Of a stretch of DNA of 64,000 nt, positions 48,137 to 56,973 are shown piece after piece. Source of the DNA: Kineothrix alysoides. Lineage in GTDB: Bacteria > Bacillota > Clostridia > Lachnospirales > Lachnospiraceae. The notes beneath the pieces were generated by a model, which worked only from the letters and a program-made list of their open reading frames with translations, made no database searches and was not told the DNA's origin. Every line of letters starts with the position of its first letter. Position 1 is the stretch's first letter. The stretch spans positions 1,798,001 to 1,862,000 of the forward strand of contig NZ_JPNB01000002.1 in assembly GCF_000732725.1 (NCBI RefSeq), given 5' to 3'. The position numbers and the translations under genes are program-made.

Positions 48137-49071
48137 TGAAGTTATCAATAGTGATACCAGTCTATTATAATGAAGATAACCTGCAGCCATTATACGATGA
48201 TATGAAGCAGAAAATTATAGATGTGATCAATTATGATTACGAGATTGTGCTTGTGAATGATGGCTCCAAGGATAAGAGCTATGAGGTGATGAAGAAGCTG
48301 GTAAAAGTGGATTCTAATATTAAGATAATTAGCCTATCCAGAAACTTCGGCTCTCACGCCGCCATCTTATGCGGACTTTCTAAGTGTACAGGCGACTGTG
48401 CTGTTGTTAAGGCGGCGGATTTACAGGAACCTACTGAATTGATTCTTGAAATGGTAGAAAGCTGGAACAAAGGGAATAATGTAGTTCTCGCAGTAAGAAG
48501 TGGAAGAGAGGAAAAGAAGAGTCAGACACTTTTCTCCAATTTGTATTACAATCTGGTAAGAAAGACATCTTTGCCTGCTATGCCAAAAGGTGGATTTGAT
48601 GTATATCTACTAGACAGAAAAGTAATCAATGTGTTAATGGCATTGGACGAGAGGAATAGCGCATTGACGGGGCAAATCCTATGGAGTGGTTTCAAGACAG
48701 AGAAGGTTTATTATACTCGTTTGGCACGTGAGATAGGGACCAGCCGCTGGACATTTAAAAAGAAGATAAGATTAGTAGCGGATACTTTGTTTAGCTTTTC
48801 AACTCTGCCAATTACTTTAGTCGCCGGGGTTGGAACCGTATCATTTTTCGGTGCTTTAGCTTGGGCAATATTCGTGTTGACTTTTAAGTTACTAGGATTA
48901 ATAGAGGTTGATGGTTGGACTACCCTATTTATATTCAATTTATTCAGCTTTGGAATCATCATGCTGACTATGGGAATTTTAGGCAGCTATTTATGGAGAA
49001 CCTTTGATGCTTCACGAAACAGACCGCCATATATTATAGAAGAAGAGAACGAGCCGGGGGGAGAGGATTAA
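48136..49071 (+). CDS. GT2 polyprenyl-phosphate sugar synthase-like (GtrB/DPM1 type)
   Basis: 311 residues. 'KLSIVIPVYYNEDNLQPLYDDM', 'EIVLVNDGSKDKS', 'SLSRNFGSHAAILCGL' and 'ADLQEP' form the donor core; two C-terminal helices (about 225-250 and 262-285) anchor it. The type transfers a sugar from a nucleotide to polyprenyl phosphate, or acts as a membrane GT2. It lies inside the dTDP-3-amino sugar gene set, so the amino sugar itself may be its substrate. A second such enzyme lies at 59596. The DNA from here to about 50.8 kb is less AT-rich than upstream. Confidence 0.8.
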   Translation: MKLSIVIPVYYNEDNLQPLYDDMKQKIIDVINYDYEIVLVNDGSKDKSYEVMKKLVKVDSNIKIISLSRNFGSHAAILCGLSKCTGDCAVVKAADLQEPTELILEMVESWNKGNNVVLAVRSGREEKKSQTLFSNLYYNLVRKTSLPAMPKGGFDVYLLDRKVINVLMALDERNSALTGQILWSGFKTEKVYYTRLAREIGTSRWTFKKKIRLVADTLFSFSTLPITLVAGVGTVSFFGALAWAIFVLTFKLLGLIEVDGWTTLFIFNLFSFGIIMLTMGILGSYLWRTFDASRNRPPYIIEEENEPGGED

Positions 49072-49074
49072 AAA

Positions 49075-49623
49075 ATGAAGCTGCGTGAGTTGAAAAGGGA
49101 AGATATGGCAGGTATGCTGGAATGGATGACGGATCCATATATACGGCAGAATTTCCGATTTGGTTCGGATAAAATAGATGAGAAAAGTGTTCTGAGCTTT
49201 ATTCAAAATGCAGGGAGCGCTTTACGTGCACCAATAGAAGGAAATACCATTCATTACGCCATTGCAGATGAAGAGAGCGATGAATATCTTGGAACGATTA
49301 GCTTGAAAGCGATAAGTATAGCCAATAAGCATGCGGAATATGCAATAAGTCTTAGAAGGAAAGCACAACGAAAAGGAATTGCAATAGAAGCGACAAAAGA
49401 AATACTTCGACTTGCATTTGTTAAATATAATCTTGAAAGAGTATATCTGAATGTATTTTCAGATAATATCCCAGCGATTAAGTTATACGAAAAATGCGGC
49501 CTTGTATTGGAAGGTGAGTTCCGTAATCACTTAGTCGTGGAAGGCGAGTATAAATCATTGAAGTGGTACTCGATATTGAGGACAGAATACCAGGGTAAGT
49601 ATGGAATACCTATAAATAATTAG
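49075..49623 (+). CDS. GNAT N-acetyltransferase (RimJ/RimL-like), probable amino-sugar acetylation
   Basis: 182 residues, GAGGATTAAAAA site before the ATG. 'LRELKREDMAGMLEWMTDPYI', 'EYLGTISLKAI', 'AEYAISLRRKAQRKGIAIEATKEILRLAF' (acetyl-CoA loop) and 'VFSDNIPAIKLYEKCGLVLEGEFR' are typical. Located between the FdtA-like isomerase and the FdtB-like transaminase, it most likely acetylates the 3-amino group to give the dTDP-3-acetamido-3,6-dideoxyhexose. The classical FdtC is a hexapeptide enzyme, so a GNAT here would be a different solution for the same step. The role rests on context. Confidence 0.78.
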   Translation: MKLRELKREDMAGMLEWMTDPYIRQNFRFGSDKIDEKSVLSFIQNAGSALRAPIEGNTIHYAIADEESDEYLGTISLKAISIANKHAEYAISLRRKAQRKGIAIEATKEILRLAFVKYNLERVYLNVFSDNIPAIKLYEKCGLVLEGEFRNHLVVEGEYKSLKWYSILRTEYQGKYGIPINN

Positions 49624-49658
49624 AAACAGGAACCAGCAAGAGAAAGTGAGACAAGTTC

Positions 49659-50762
49659 ATGAAAATAATGCCCAATCGTTTAGATAAAGGTTTTGGAATG
49701 TATCAGAAGGAATTCGAGCAAAAAGCTTTAGAGGTATTACGCTCCGGGTGGTATGTCCTTGGAAACGAGGTAAAACAATTCGAAGAGGAATTTGCAGCAT
49801 ATACAAGAACAAAACATTGTGTGGGACTTGCCAGCGGACTGGATGCTCTCTGGATTGCGTTCCGGGTGTTGGGTATTGGTGCGGGAGATGAAGTAATCGT
49901 ACAGGGGAATACTTATATAGCAAGTGTCATGGGAATTACAATGAATGGGGCGACTCCTGTTTTTGTAGAGCCGGACGAATATTACAACATAGATGTATCC
50001 AAGATAGAAGAGAAAATTACAGAAAAAACAAAGGCGATTCTTGTTGTGCATCTCTATGGACAGGCCTCTGACATGAAAACAATTATGAAGTTGGTACAGA
50101 AGTATAATCTGCGTCTTGTAGAGGACTGTGCCCAATCACATGGAGCTTGTTTTGATGGAAAGATGACAGGAACATTCGGTGATATAGGCTGCTTTTCCTT
50201 TTATCCATCAAAGAATCTGGGTGCCTTCGGCGATGCAGGGGCAATTGTAACGAATGATAATAAAATAGCAGAAGATTTTAGAATATTCCGGAATTATGGA
50301 AGTGAGAAGAGATACTATAATAAGCTGGTCGGAACAAACTCAAGATTAGATGAATTGCAGGCGGGTTTATTAAGAGTACGACTTTCACATATGGAAGAGT
50401 TAACGGAAGAAAGAATCAAGCTGTGCAATATATACTTGAATGAGATTCACAATGAACAAATAGTCCTGCCAACTGTACGTAAAGGAGCTACGACGGTATG
50501 GCATCAGTTTGTGATCCGCTGCCGTAATAGACAGGAGTTGATTGATTATTTGAATGCGAAAGAGATAGGGACTATCATTCACTATCCTATTCCACCGCAT
50601 CTATCGGAAGCATACTCTTATTTGGGCCTGAATAAAGGCAGCATGTCGGTAACGGAGAGATATGCAGAAGAGGTACTGTCGATTCCGTTATACAATGGAA
50701 TGACACTGGAAGAACAGAAGTATGTGATTAAGGCAATTAATACATTTCAGCTTAGTGACTGA
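49659..50762 (+). CDS. fdtB: dTDP-3-amino-3,6-dideoxyhexose transaminase (FdtB/QdtB family)
   Basis: 367 residues, fold-type I aminotransferase. PLP lysine Lys185 in 'FYPSKNLGAFGDAGA'; 'LVEDCAQSHGA' gives the pyridine-binding Asp. The 'GNTYIASVMGIT' loop and the 'HYPIPPHLSEAYSYLG' segment are those of FdtB/QdtB-type enzymes. It would aminate the 3-keto product of the isomerase at 47717. The weak ribosome site makes the Met4 codon at 49668 a possible alternative start. Confidence 0.88.
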   Translation: MKIMPNRLDKGFGMYQKEFEQKALEVLRSGWYVLGNEVKQFEEEFAAYTRTKHCVGLASGLDALWIAFRVLGIGAGDEVIVQGNTYIASVMGITMNGATPVFVEPDEYYNIDVSKIEEKITEKTKAILVVHLYGQASDMKTIMKLVQKYNLRLVEDCAQSHGACFDGKMTGTFGDIGCFSFYPSKNLGAFGDAGAIVTNDNKIAEDFRIFRNYGSEKRYYNKLVGTNSRLDELQAGLLRVRLSHMEELTEERIKLCNIYLNEIHNEQIVLPTVRKGATTVWHQFVIRCRNRQELIDYLNAKEIGTIIHYPIPPHLSEAYSYLGLNKGSMSVTERYAEEVLSIPLYNGMTLEEQKYVIKAINTFQLSD

Positions 50763-50802
50763 CTTAACAATAGGTTGTGGATAATATGAGGGAAAGTACA
50801 AG

Positions 50803-51861
50803 ATGAAAAAGTATAGCGAATTATATGCAATTCGAGGTATGGCCATTATAGGAGTGGTTGTTTGCCATCAGATTGCATTCCTGCATCATTCTGATTGGAT
50901 CAATTTTTTGACAATATATTCTGTTCCTATGCTGATTCTGTGCATGGGGATTACAAAAGCATTTTCCATAGAACGATATATTAATAAAACCGGAGGGAGA
51001 GAACTTTTTTCATATACATTTAAGAGCATGCAACCAGCTCTTTTATCCTATGTGGTTTGTTGTATGGTATGCGGAGTCTATTATCAGAAATGGAATGGCT
51101 GGAGCTTTATAGAGCTTGGTCAGTTGATTTTTAAATTTGATGTTGTGGGGCCATTTTATTTTATGGAATACTATATCATATTATCTATTTTGTCGCCTTA
51201 CTTATTTTTATTATGGAAAATGGCTGAGAAACCGGCCGACAAGAGGTTCAGATATACACTTCAAGTTTGCTTTCTATTTACTTGTTTTTTTATAGGATTT
51301 GTTACCAGAAATAATTTTACTCTGTTAGGAAGCAGTTATTTGGTCATTTATGCACTGGGAATACAGATAGGAAGAAAATATGAAAAATTAATAGAGTGGA
51401 TTGCAAACGGTAAAAAAATCATCTTTTTTGTATTCTTTTGGGGAATAGGAATTTATATGGCGAAAACTACTTTTTGGTGTGGTGGTGATTTTAGCCGGAC
51501 AATCGGTATAGATAAATATCTTTCTCCATGGACATTAAATCCGCCGAATATATCTGTTATATTATATATGTTATCCAGCTTTTTACTGTTTGCGTTTATT
51601 TTTAAAAAGCTGCAAGGTAAGATTGCTGTTAATTTATTCGTTATACTAGGGAAATATTCTCTGGATATCTACTTATGGCACATTGTGATTCAGAATATAT
51701 TTGTTGTTTATGTATGGAAATATGTACCTAATATGTGGCTTATGCGTTTCACAGCATATTCCATGATGTTTGCTATTCCTGTCATTGGACGGTATATATG
51801 GGATAAATTTAAAAGTACGGCATCTAAGTATATAATAGGAGAAAAACAGGCATTACAATAA
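50803..51861 (+). CDS. Membrane O-acyltransferase (acyltransferase 3, OafA-like)
   Basis: 352 residues with ten hydrophobic helices. 'AIRGMAIIGVVVCHQ' places Arg11 and His22 at the usual first-helix active site, though the common 'HH' is absent. Later 'LDIYLWHIVIQNIF' is the typical late His-bearing helix. It is expected to move an acyl group (usually acetyl) across the membrane onto a sugar of the glycan. No extra SGNH domain is attached. It follows the 3-amino sugar genes by 40 bp. Confidence 0.82.
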   Translation: MKKYSELYAIRGMAIIGVVVCHQIAFLHHSDWINFLTIYSVPMLILCMGITKAFSIERYINKTGGRELFSYTFKSMQPALLSYVVCCMVCGVYYQKWNGWSFIELGQLIFKFDVVGPFYFMEYYIILSILSPYLFLLWKMAEKPADKRFRYTLQVCFLFTCFFIGFVTRNNFTLLGSSYLVIYALGIQIGRKYEKLIEWIANGKKIIFFVFFWGIGIYMAKTTFWCGGDFSRTIGIDKYLSPWTLNPPNISVILYMLSSFLLFAFIFKKLQGKIAVNLFVILGKYSLDIYLWHIVIQNIFVVYVWKYVPNMWLMRFTAYSMMFAIPVIGRYIWDKFKSTASKYIIGEKQALQ

Positions 51862-51893
51862 AGAAGAAGCGGTAATATGTGTAAGGAGAACTA

Positions 51894-53729
51894 ATGGAAT
51901 TAAAAAAACTTATGAGAAGAAATTACAAGGTTATTGGGTTCTGTATAGGTACTATATTGATATTTGCAGATTTACTGATATGTAATGTCAGAGAGACATA
52001 TGGTGATGCGAACGGCTATAGCTTGATGGCAAATTATTTTAAGCAAGAAGGGCTATTTAATTTTTATTTAAATATACCGCAAGATATAATAGAAAAATAT
52101 CTTTTTTCAATAAGGGGATATGCTTGGCCGTTTATCATGGCTGTTTGTAAGATCTTTAGTATGGATACGCAAATAGGATACTGGTTCTTTGCCGCTATTT
52201 TTATGAGCAGCGGTTTAGCATATGCGTTACCGGAAGTTTTTGAGAAACTCTTTGAAAAAAAGGTTTCTATTTTTCAAAGAATTATACCTATTATTATTAC
52301 GATATTGTTTTGGAATGGGCTTATCATATATCCACTATCAGATATTCCATCTGTTGTTACGGTATCTTGGGCATTAATGCTTTTAATTAAGATATCATCG
52401 GATAAGCATGTTATCATCAACTTAATCACGGCCGTATTATGCGGTGTTTGTTTGGGGGTATCTTATTATATCAGAAGTGGCTGTAAGCCAATTGTTTTTT
52501 TAGCGCTGGCAATTGTAATCGTTTATAAATTAAAAAAACAATATGTTAAAAAAATTGGTGTTATAGTTGCGATGTTATTGGGAATAGGAATTTCAGCTGT
52601 TCCACAAATAATGTTAAATATTTCATCCAATAATGTAAATTCATATGAAGTCCCCATTTTTTTCACCTCTGGAATAGAAGGACTGGAATATTACAGCGGA
52701 ATAAAAGATATAAGATATGAGACAAATATTACGGGAATACACCCGGAAGTAGTAATGCTTTCATCTAGTAAATTAGCGGATAATATATTGGCAGCAGAAG
52801 ATATCGAAGGCAGGGATGTTAAGATATCAACTGTTCTTAAGCTGGCAGTGAAATACCCGCTGGAATTTTTGGGATTGTATACAACTAAATTTGCTAATTA
52901 TATTGATCCGAGGTATGGTAATGAAGTATATGTAAAAGATTTGAATTCGAGACAATATTTAATTATGGTTTCCAATTTTTTGTTATGGTTGTCTATGTTC
53001 TTAGGGTTAGGTATACAAATAAATAGAGATGTGGAGAATGGAGGAAGTTCACAATTTAAAAATATTAAGGTGTTCTTCCAGAGATACTTTTTATATATAT
53101 TTGCTTTTATTCTGCCGGCATTGATACATTTAGCAGGTACACATGTAGAAGCACGCTATTTTTATCCTTGTTATGTAATATTATATATGTATTTAGCCTC
53201 GGAATGCCCTTGGAAAGAAGTATGGAATTTGTTGAAAAAGAAAACAGTTACAATTGCAATTGTCAGTATCGCTTTATTTGGATGCGTAAATTCCATATGG
53301 AATTTTACATTTGAAGATTTCAACTATTCCAGCCTGTTTTTTGAACATGGCTATTCTTTGGAAAAAAAAGACATAACTACGTTAATAGAAGAGAATCATG
53401 ATGAGCTGAATATTAATTATGATGTGTGGTCATTAGAGATGACAAACGGAACGCATCTTAAGATGTCAGGATATATTGTTGCATTAGAAAAGGATTCCAG
53501 TAAAAGCGAACTAAAGCTTGCACTATGTTCAGCTGATAAGGTATATCTATATGAAATCAATATAACTGATAATATGAATGAAGCGGAGATGTATAGGAAT
53601 TCAAAGTTCAGTATTGATAAAGAATTAGTTGGTTTAGATGCCGGAGAATATCAGATGGGCCTTATATTGGAAAATGAGGGGGAATCTAAAATGATATTAT
53701 TAAATAAGACTATAGTTATACAGAAGTAG
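51894..53729 (+). CDS. GT-C-like membrane glycosyltransferase
   Basis: 611 residues, about 10-11 membrane segments then a soluble C-terminal domain (about 480-611). The first outer loop contains 'RETYGDANGYSLMANYFKQEG' with an Asp in the GT-C catalytic position. 'HLAGTHVEARYFYPCYVILY' is a helix-loop with the 'E-x-R-Y' pattern seen in ArnT/PMT-like proteins. It could pair with the GtrB/GtrA-type genes nearby. A GGAG site precedes the ATG. Family assignment is from topology and motif placement. Confidence 0.6.
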   Translation: MELKKLMRRNYKVIGFCIGTILIFADLLICNVRETYGDANGYSLMANYFKQEGLFNFYLNIPQDIIEKYLFSIRGYAWPFIMAVCKIFSMDTQIGYWFFAAIFMSSGLAYALPEVFEKLFEKKVSIFQRIIPIIITILFWNGLIIYPLSDIPSVVTVSWALMLLIKISSDKHVIINLITAVLCGVCLGVSYYIRSGCKPIVFLALAIVIVYKLKKQYVKKIGVIVAMLLGIGISAVPQIMLNISSNNVNSYEVPIFFTSGIEGLEYYSGIKDIRYETNITGIHPEVVMLSSSKLADNILAAEDIEGRDVKISTVLKLAVKYPLEFLGLYTTKFANYIDPRYGNEVYVKDLNSRQYLIMVSNFLLWLSMFLGLGIQINRDVENGGSSQFKNIKVFFQRYFLYIFAFILPALIHLAGTHVEARYFYPCYVILYMYLASECPWKEVWNLLKKKTVTIAIVSIALFGCVNSIWNFTFEDFNYSSLFFEHGYSLEKKDITTLIEENHDELNINYDVWSLEMTNGTHLKMSGYIVALEKDSSKSELKLALCSADKVYLYEINITDNMNEAEMYRNSKFSIDKELVGLDAGEYQMGLILENEGESKMILLNKTIVIQK

Positions 53730-53766
53730 CGTAACCCAATAATGCCTTATGAGGAGAGACGAGTGG

Positions 53767-54549
53767 ATGAAAGTAGTAATTTTAGCGGGTGGGTACGGAA
53801 CCAGAATTAGCGAAGAGAGCCATTTAAAACCAAAGCCAATGATAGAGATTGGTGAAAAGCCGATTTTATGGCATATCATGAAAGAATATTCTCATTATGG
53901 GTTTAATGAATTTATTATCTGTTGTGGCTATAAGCAGCATGTTATAAAAGAATGGTTTGCGGATTATTATTTGTATAATTCTGATGTTACATTTGATTTT
54001 AGTAAAAATAATGAAATGGCTGTACATAACAATGTTGCGGAACCTTGGAAAGTAACTATAGTGGATACAGGGCTGAATACTATGACAGGCGGCAGAATAA
54101 AGAGAATACAGCAGTATATCGGTAATGAGACATTTATGCTTACTTATGGAGATGCTGTTTCCGATGTAAATATAAAGAAACTTGTTGATTTTCATAAAGA
54201 GCATAAAAAAACAGCAACATTAACAGCGGTTAATATAGGACAGCGATTTGGTGTTCTTGGAATTGATGCGGCGAATGACAGTATTAACTCGTTTCGTGAA
54301 AAGGAAAGTACGGATGGTGCAAGGATTAATGCAGGCTACATGGTTTTAGAACCCGCCATTTTTGATTTTATTGAAGGCGATACAATTGTATTCGAAAAGG
54401 AACCATTGGAGACGGTTGCGCAAAGCGGACAGTTAAAAGCATATAAACATAATGGCTTTTGGCAATGCATGGATACAAAGCGTGAGAAAGAAGAGCTTGA
54501 GGAATTGTGGGAATCCGGACAAGCACCCTGGAAAGTGTGGGATAAATAA
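53767..54549 (+). CDS. rfbF: Glucose-1-phosphate cytidylyltransferase
   Basis: 260 residues from ATG 53767, with GAGGAGA ending 10 bp upstream; an ATG at 53749 would add six residues. The nucleotidyltransferase loop 'GGYGTRISEESHLKPKPM' (8-25) includes Arg13 and Lys23, and 'FMLTYGDAVSDV' is the metal-binding Asp strand. It makes CDP-glucose from CTP and glucose-1-phosphate, the first step of the CDP-3,6-dideoxyhexose pathway. It overlaps rfbG by 1 bp (TAATG), and rfbF-rfbG-rfbH are in the canonical order. Confidence 0.93.
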   Translation: MKVVILAGGYGTRISEESHLKPKPMIEIGEKPILWHIMKEYSHYGFNEFIICCGYKQHVIKEWFADYYLYNSDVTFDFSKNNEMAVHNNVAEPWKVTIVDTGLNTMTGGRIKRIQQYIGNETFMLTYGDAVSDVNIKKLVDFHKEHKKTATLTAVNIGQRFGVLGIDAANDSINSFREKESTDGARINAGYMVLEPAIFDFIEGDTIVFEKEPLETVAQSGQLKAYKHNGFWQCMDTKREKEELEELWESGQAPWKVWDK

Positions 54550-55601
54550 TGCTAAATCTGAATTTTTATAAGAACAAGAAAATTTTAATTACGGGCCATA
54601 CCGGGTTCAAGGGAGCGTGGCTTTGTGAAATTTTAGCATCAGCAGGTGCGCATGTCTATGGTTTTTCTTTGGAGCCGCCAACAAGCCCCAGTTTGTTTAA
54701 TATAGCTAAAGTCGGAGATGATATGGAGTCCTTTTTAGGGGATATAAGGGATTTTGAACAAATATCGTCCATATTTAAGAAGGTACAGCCGGAGATTGTA
54801 TTTCATTTGGCAGCACAGCCAATTGTGAGGGAAAGCTATAAGAATCCTGTTTATACATATGAAACTAATGTTATGGGAACGGTAAATTTATTAGAATGTG
54901 TCAGGATAAATGATTGTGTGAAATCGGTGTTAAATGTCACGACAGATAAGGTTTACGAGAACAAGGAATGGGAATGGGGATATCGTGAATATGAACCATT
55001 GGATGGTTATGACCCATATTCGAACAGTAAGTCATGCTCAGAGCTGGTTACTCATAGCTATAAGAAATCATTTTTTTTAGATGGCAGGGTGAGAATATCA
55101 ACGGCACGAGCCGGTAATGTTATCGGAGGAGGGGACTTTGCAGATGATAGGATTATTCCTGATTGTGTGAGAGCAGCAGCAAAGGGAGAGCCGATTGTAG
55201 TTAGGAACCCTTATTCAGTTAGACCATATCAGCATGTGCTGGAGCCTTTGTATGCTTATCTTATGATTGCACAAAGACAATATGAAGATAAAGCATACGA
55301 GGGATATTATAATGTTGGGCCTGATGAGACGGATTGTATTGCGACAGGTGAGTTGGTTGGAAAATTTTGTGATATATATGGTGAAGGTGCCGCATGGATT
55401 AATAAATGCGAAGAGGGTCCTCACGAGGCCAATTTCTTAAAACTTGATTGTTCAAAACTTAAAAATGTTTTTTCCTGGAAGCCACATTGGAATATTGACA
55501 AAGCAATAGAAAAGACGGTTGAATGGACAAAATGTTATTTAAGCGGCGACGATGTAAGCAATTGTATGAAAAAACAAATAAAAGAATTCTTTATTTCGTG
55601 A
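54549..55601 (+). CDS. rfbG: CDP-glucose 4,6-dehydratase
   Basis: 350 residues, extended SDR. 'TGHTGFKGAW' at 15-24 binds NAD; 'TTDKVYE' and 'YDPYSNSK' (Tyr157 and Lys161) are the active-site segments characteristic of CDP-glucose dehydratases. It converts CDP-glucose to CDP-4-keto-6-deoxyglucose. The late 'GPHEANFLKLDCSKL' segment is also specific to this group and supports assignment over dTDP-glucose dehydratase. The reading frame is intact and the length usual. Confidence 0.93.
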   Translation: MLNLNFYKNKKILITGHTGFKGAWLCEILASAGAHVYGFSLEPPTSPSLFNIAKVGDDMESFLGDIRDFEQISSIFKKVQPEIVFHLAAQPIVRESYKNPVYTYETNVMGTVNLLECVRINDCVKSVLNVTTDKVYENKEWEWGYREYEPLDGYDPYSNSKSCSELVTHSYKKSFFLDGRVRISTARAGNVIGGGDFADDRIIPDCVRAAAKGEPIVVRNPYSVRPYQHVLEPLYAYLMIAQRQYEDKAYEGYYNVGPDETDCIATGELVGKFCDIYGEGAAWINKCEEGPHEANFLKLDCSKLKNVFSWKPHWNIDKAIEKTVEWTKCYLSGDDVSNCMKKQIKEFFIS

Positions 55602-55619
55602 AATAAGGTGGGCAAAAAA

Positions 55620-56957
55620 ATGTTTGAAAATAAGAATGAAAAGCAGGCAAGGCAAGAGATCTTAGGCTTGGTACAGGAATACTGTGAAAGGTATCATAAT
55701 AATACCGAATATAAAGAAGGAAACAGGATTCCCTATGCGAAACGAGTTTATGATCACAAAGAAATGGTAAATTTGGTAGACAGTTCGTTGGAATTCTGGC
55801 TGACTTCCGGAAGATATACAGAAGAGTTTGAACGAAAATTTTCTGAATATCTTGGAGTAAAATACTGTTCCCTGGTTAATTCGGGTTCTTCCGCGAATTT
55901 AAATGCGTTTATGGCACTGACCTCCTCTTTGTTAGGAGAACGTCAGATAAAAAGAGGGGACGAAGTAATAACTGTAGCAGCAGGCTTTCCTACTACGGTA
56001 TCGCCTGTTATACAGTTTGGGGCAGTTCCGGTATTTGTAGATGTTACAATTCCCCAATATAATATTGATGTTACGATGCTGGAGGAAGCGTTGTCGGATA
56101 AGACGAAGGCGGTTATGATTGCCCATACGCTGGGAAATCCGTTTGACTTGAGCGCAGTCAAGAGTTTTTGTGATAAGCATAATCTTTGGCTGGTAGAAGA
56201 TAATTGTGATGCCTTAGGGTCAAAATATCTAATGGATGGCGAGGAGAAATTTACTGGTACCATTGGAGATATCGGCACCTCAAGTTTTTATCCGCCACAT
56301 CATATGACGATGGGTGAAGGTGGAGCTGTATATACGGATAATCCATTATTGAATAAAATAATCCGTTCTTTCAGGGATTGGGGGCGGGATTGCGTTTGCC
56401 CATCAGGTGTAGATAATCTTTGTCAGCATCGTTTTGACAAACAGTATGGCGAGTTGCCAGTAGGGTATGATCATAAATACGTGTATTCGCATTTTGGTTA
56501 CAATTTGAAAGCAACTGATATGCAGGCTGCGATTGGCTGTGCACAATTAGAAAAATTCCCTTCTTTTGTCGAGCGAAGAAAGCACAATTTTAACAGGCTT
56601 AAAAGTGCTTTGCTAAGTGTTTCGGATAAATTAATCCTGCCCGAGCCATGTAAAGATTCTAATCCAAGTTGGTTTGGCTTTTTAATCACATGTAAAGAGG
56701 GTGTGGAAAGAAATCGGGTAGTACAATATATTGAAGACAAAGGTGTTCAAACGCGGATGTTATTTGCAGGTAATTTAATTAAGCATCCATGCTTTGATAA
56801 TATGCGGAATACAGGGGAAGGATATCGTGTCGCCGGTAATCTCGAGGTCACGGACAAAATAATGAAGGATACTTTTTGGGTAGGAGTCTATCCTGGTATG
56901 ACGGATGAGATGATTGATTATATGGCAAAAGTGATTTGCGAGGCTGCTAATATATAA
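55620..56957 (+). CDS. rfbH: CDP-4-keto-6-deoxyglucose 3-dehydratase (E1)
   Basis: 445 residues from ATG 55620 (AAGGTGGG upstream; GTG 55608 is the alternative). An aminotransferase-fold enzyme using PMP: where a transaminase has 'PSKN' it has 'PPHHMTMGEGG', so His227 replaces the lysine. 'GRDCVCPSGVDNLC' gives the C-x-C-x7-C part of the [2Fe-2S] site, with another Cys about 61 residues earlier ('EDNCDALG'). It removes the C3 hydroxyl to give the 3,6-dideoxy-4-ketohexose intermediate. The reductase partner (E3) usually needed is not encoded nearby. Confidence 0.94.
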   Translation: MFENKNEKQARQEILGLVQEYCERYHNNTEYKEGNRIPYAKRVYDHKEMVNLVDSSLEFWLTSGRYTEEFERKFSEYLGVKYCSLVNSGSSANLNAFMALTSSLLGERQIKRGDEVITVAAGFPTTVSPVIQFGAVPVFVDVTIPQYNIDVTMLEEALSDKTKAVMIAHTLGNPFDLSAVKSFCDKHNLWLVEDNCDALGSKYLMDGEEKFTGTIGDIGTSSFYPPHHMTMGEGGAVYTDNPLLNKIIRSFRDWGRDCVCPSGVDNLCQHRFDKQYGELPVGYDHKYVYSHFGYNLKATDMQAAIGCAQLEKFPSFVERRKHNFNRLKSALLSVSDKLILPEPCKDSNPSWFGFLITCKEGVERNRVVQYIEDKGVQTRMLFAGNLIKHPCFDNMRNTGEGYRVAGNLEVTDKIMKDTFWVGVYPGMTDEMIDYMAKVICEAANI

Positions 56958-56973
56958 AGAAAGTTGGTCGAAG

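Noticed and set aside
49659-50762. Reading this aminotransferase as ArnB or a 4-aminotransferase
   Set aside because: Sequence blocks and the neighbouring 3,4-ketoisomerase favour a 3-aminotransferase (FdtB/QdtB).
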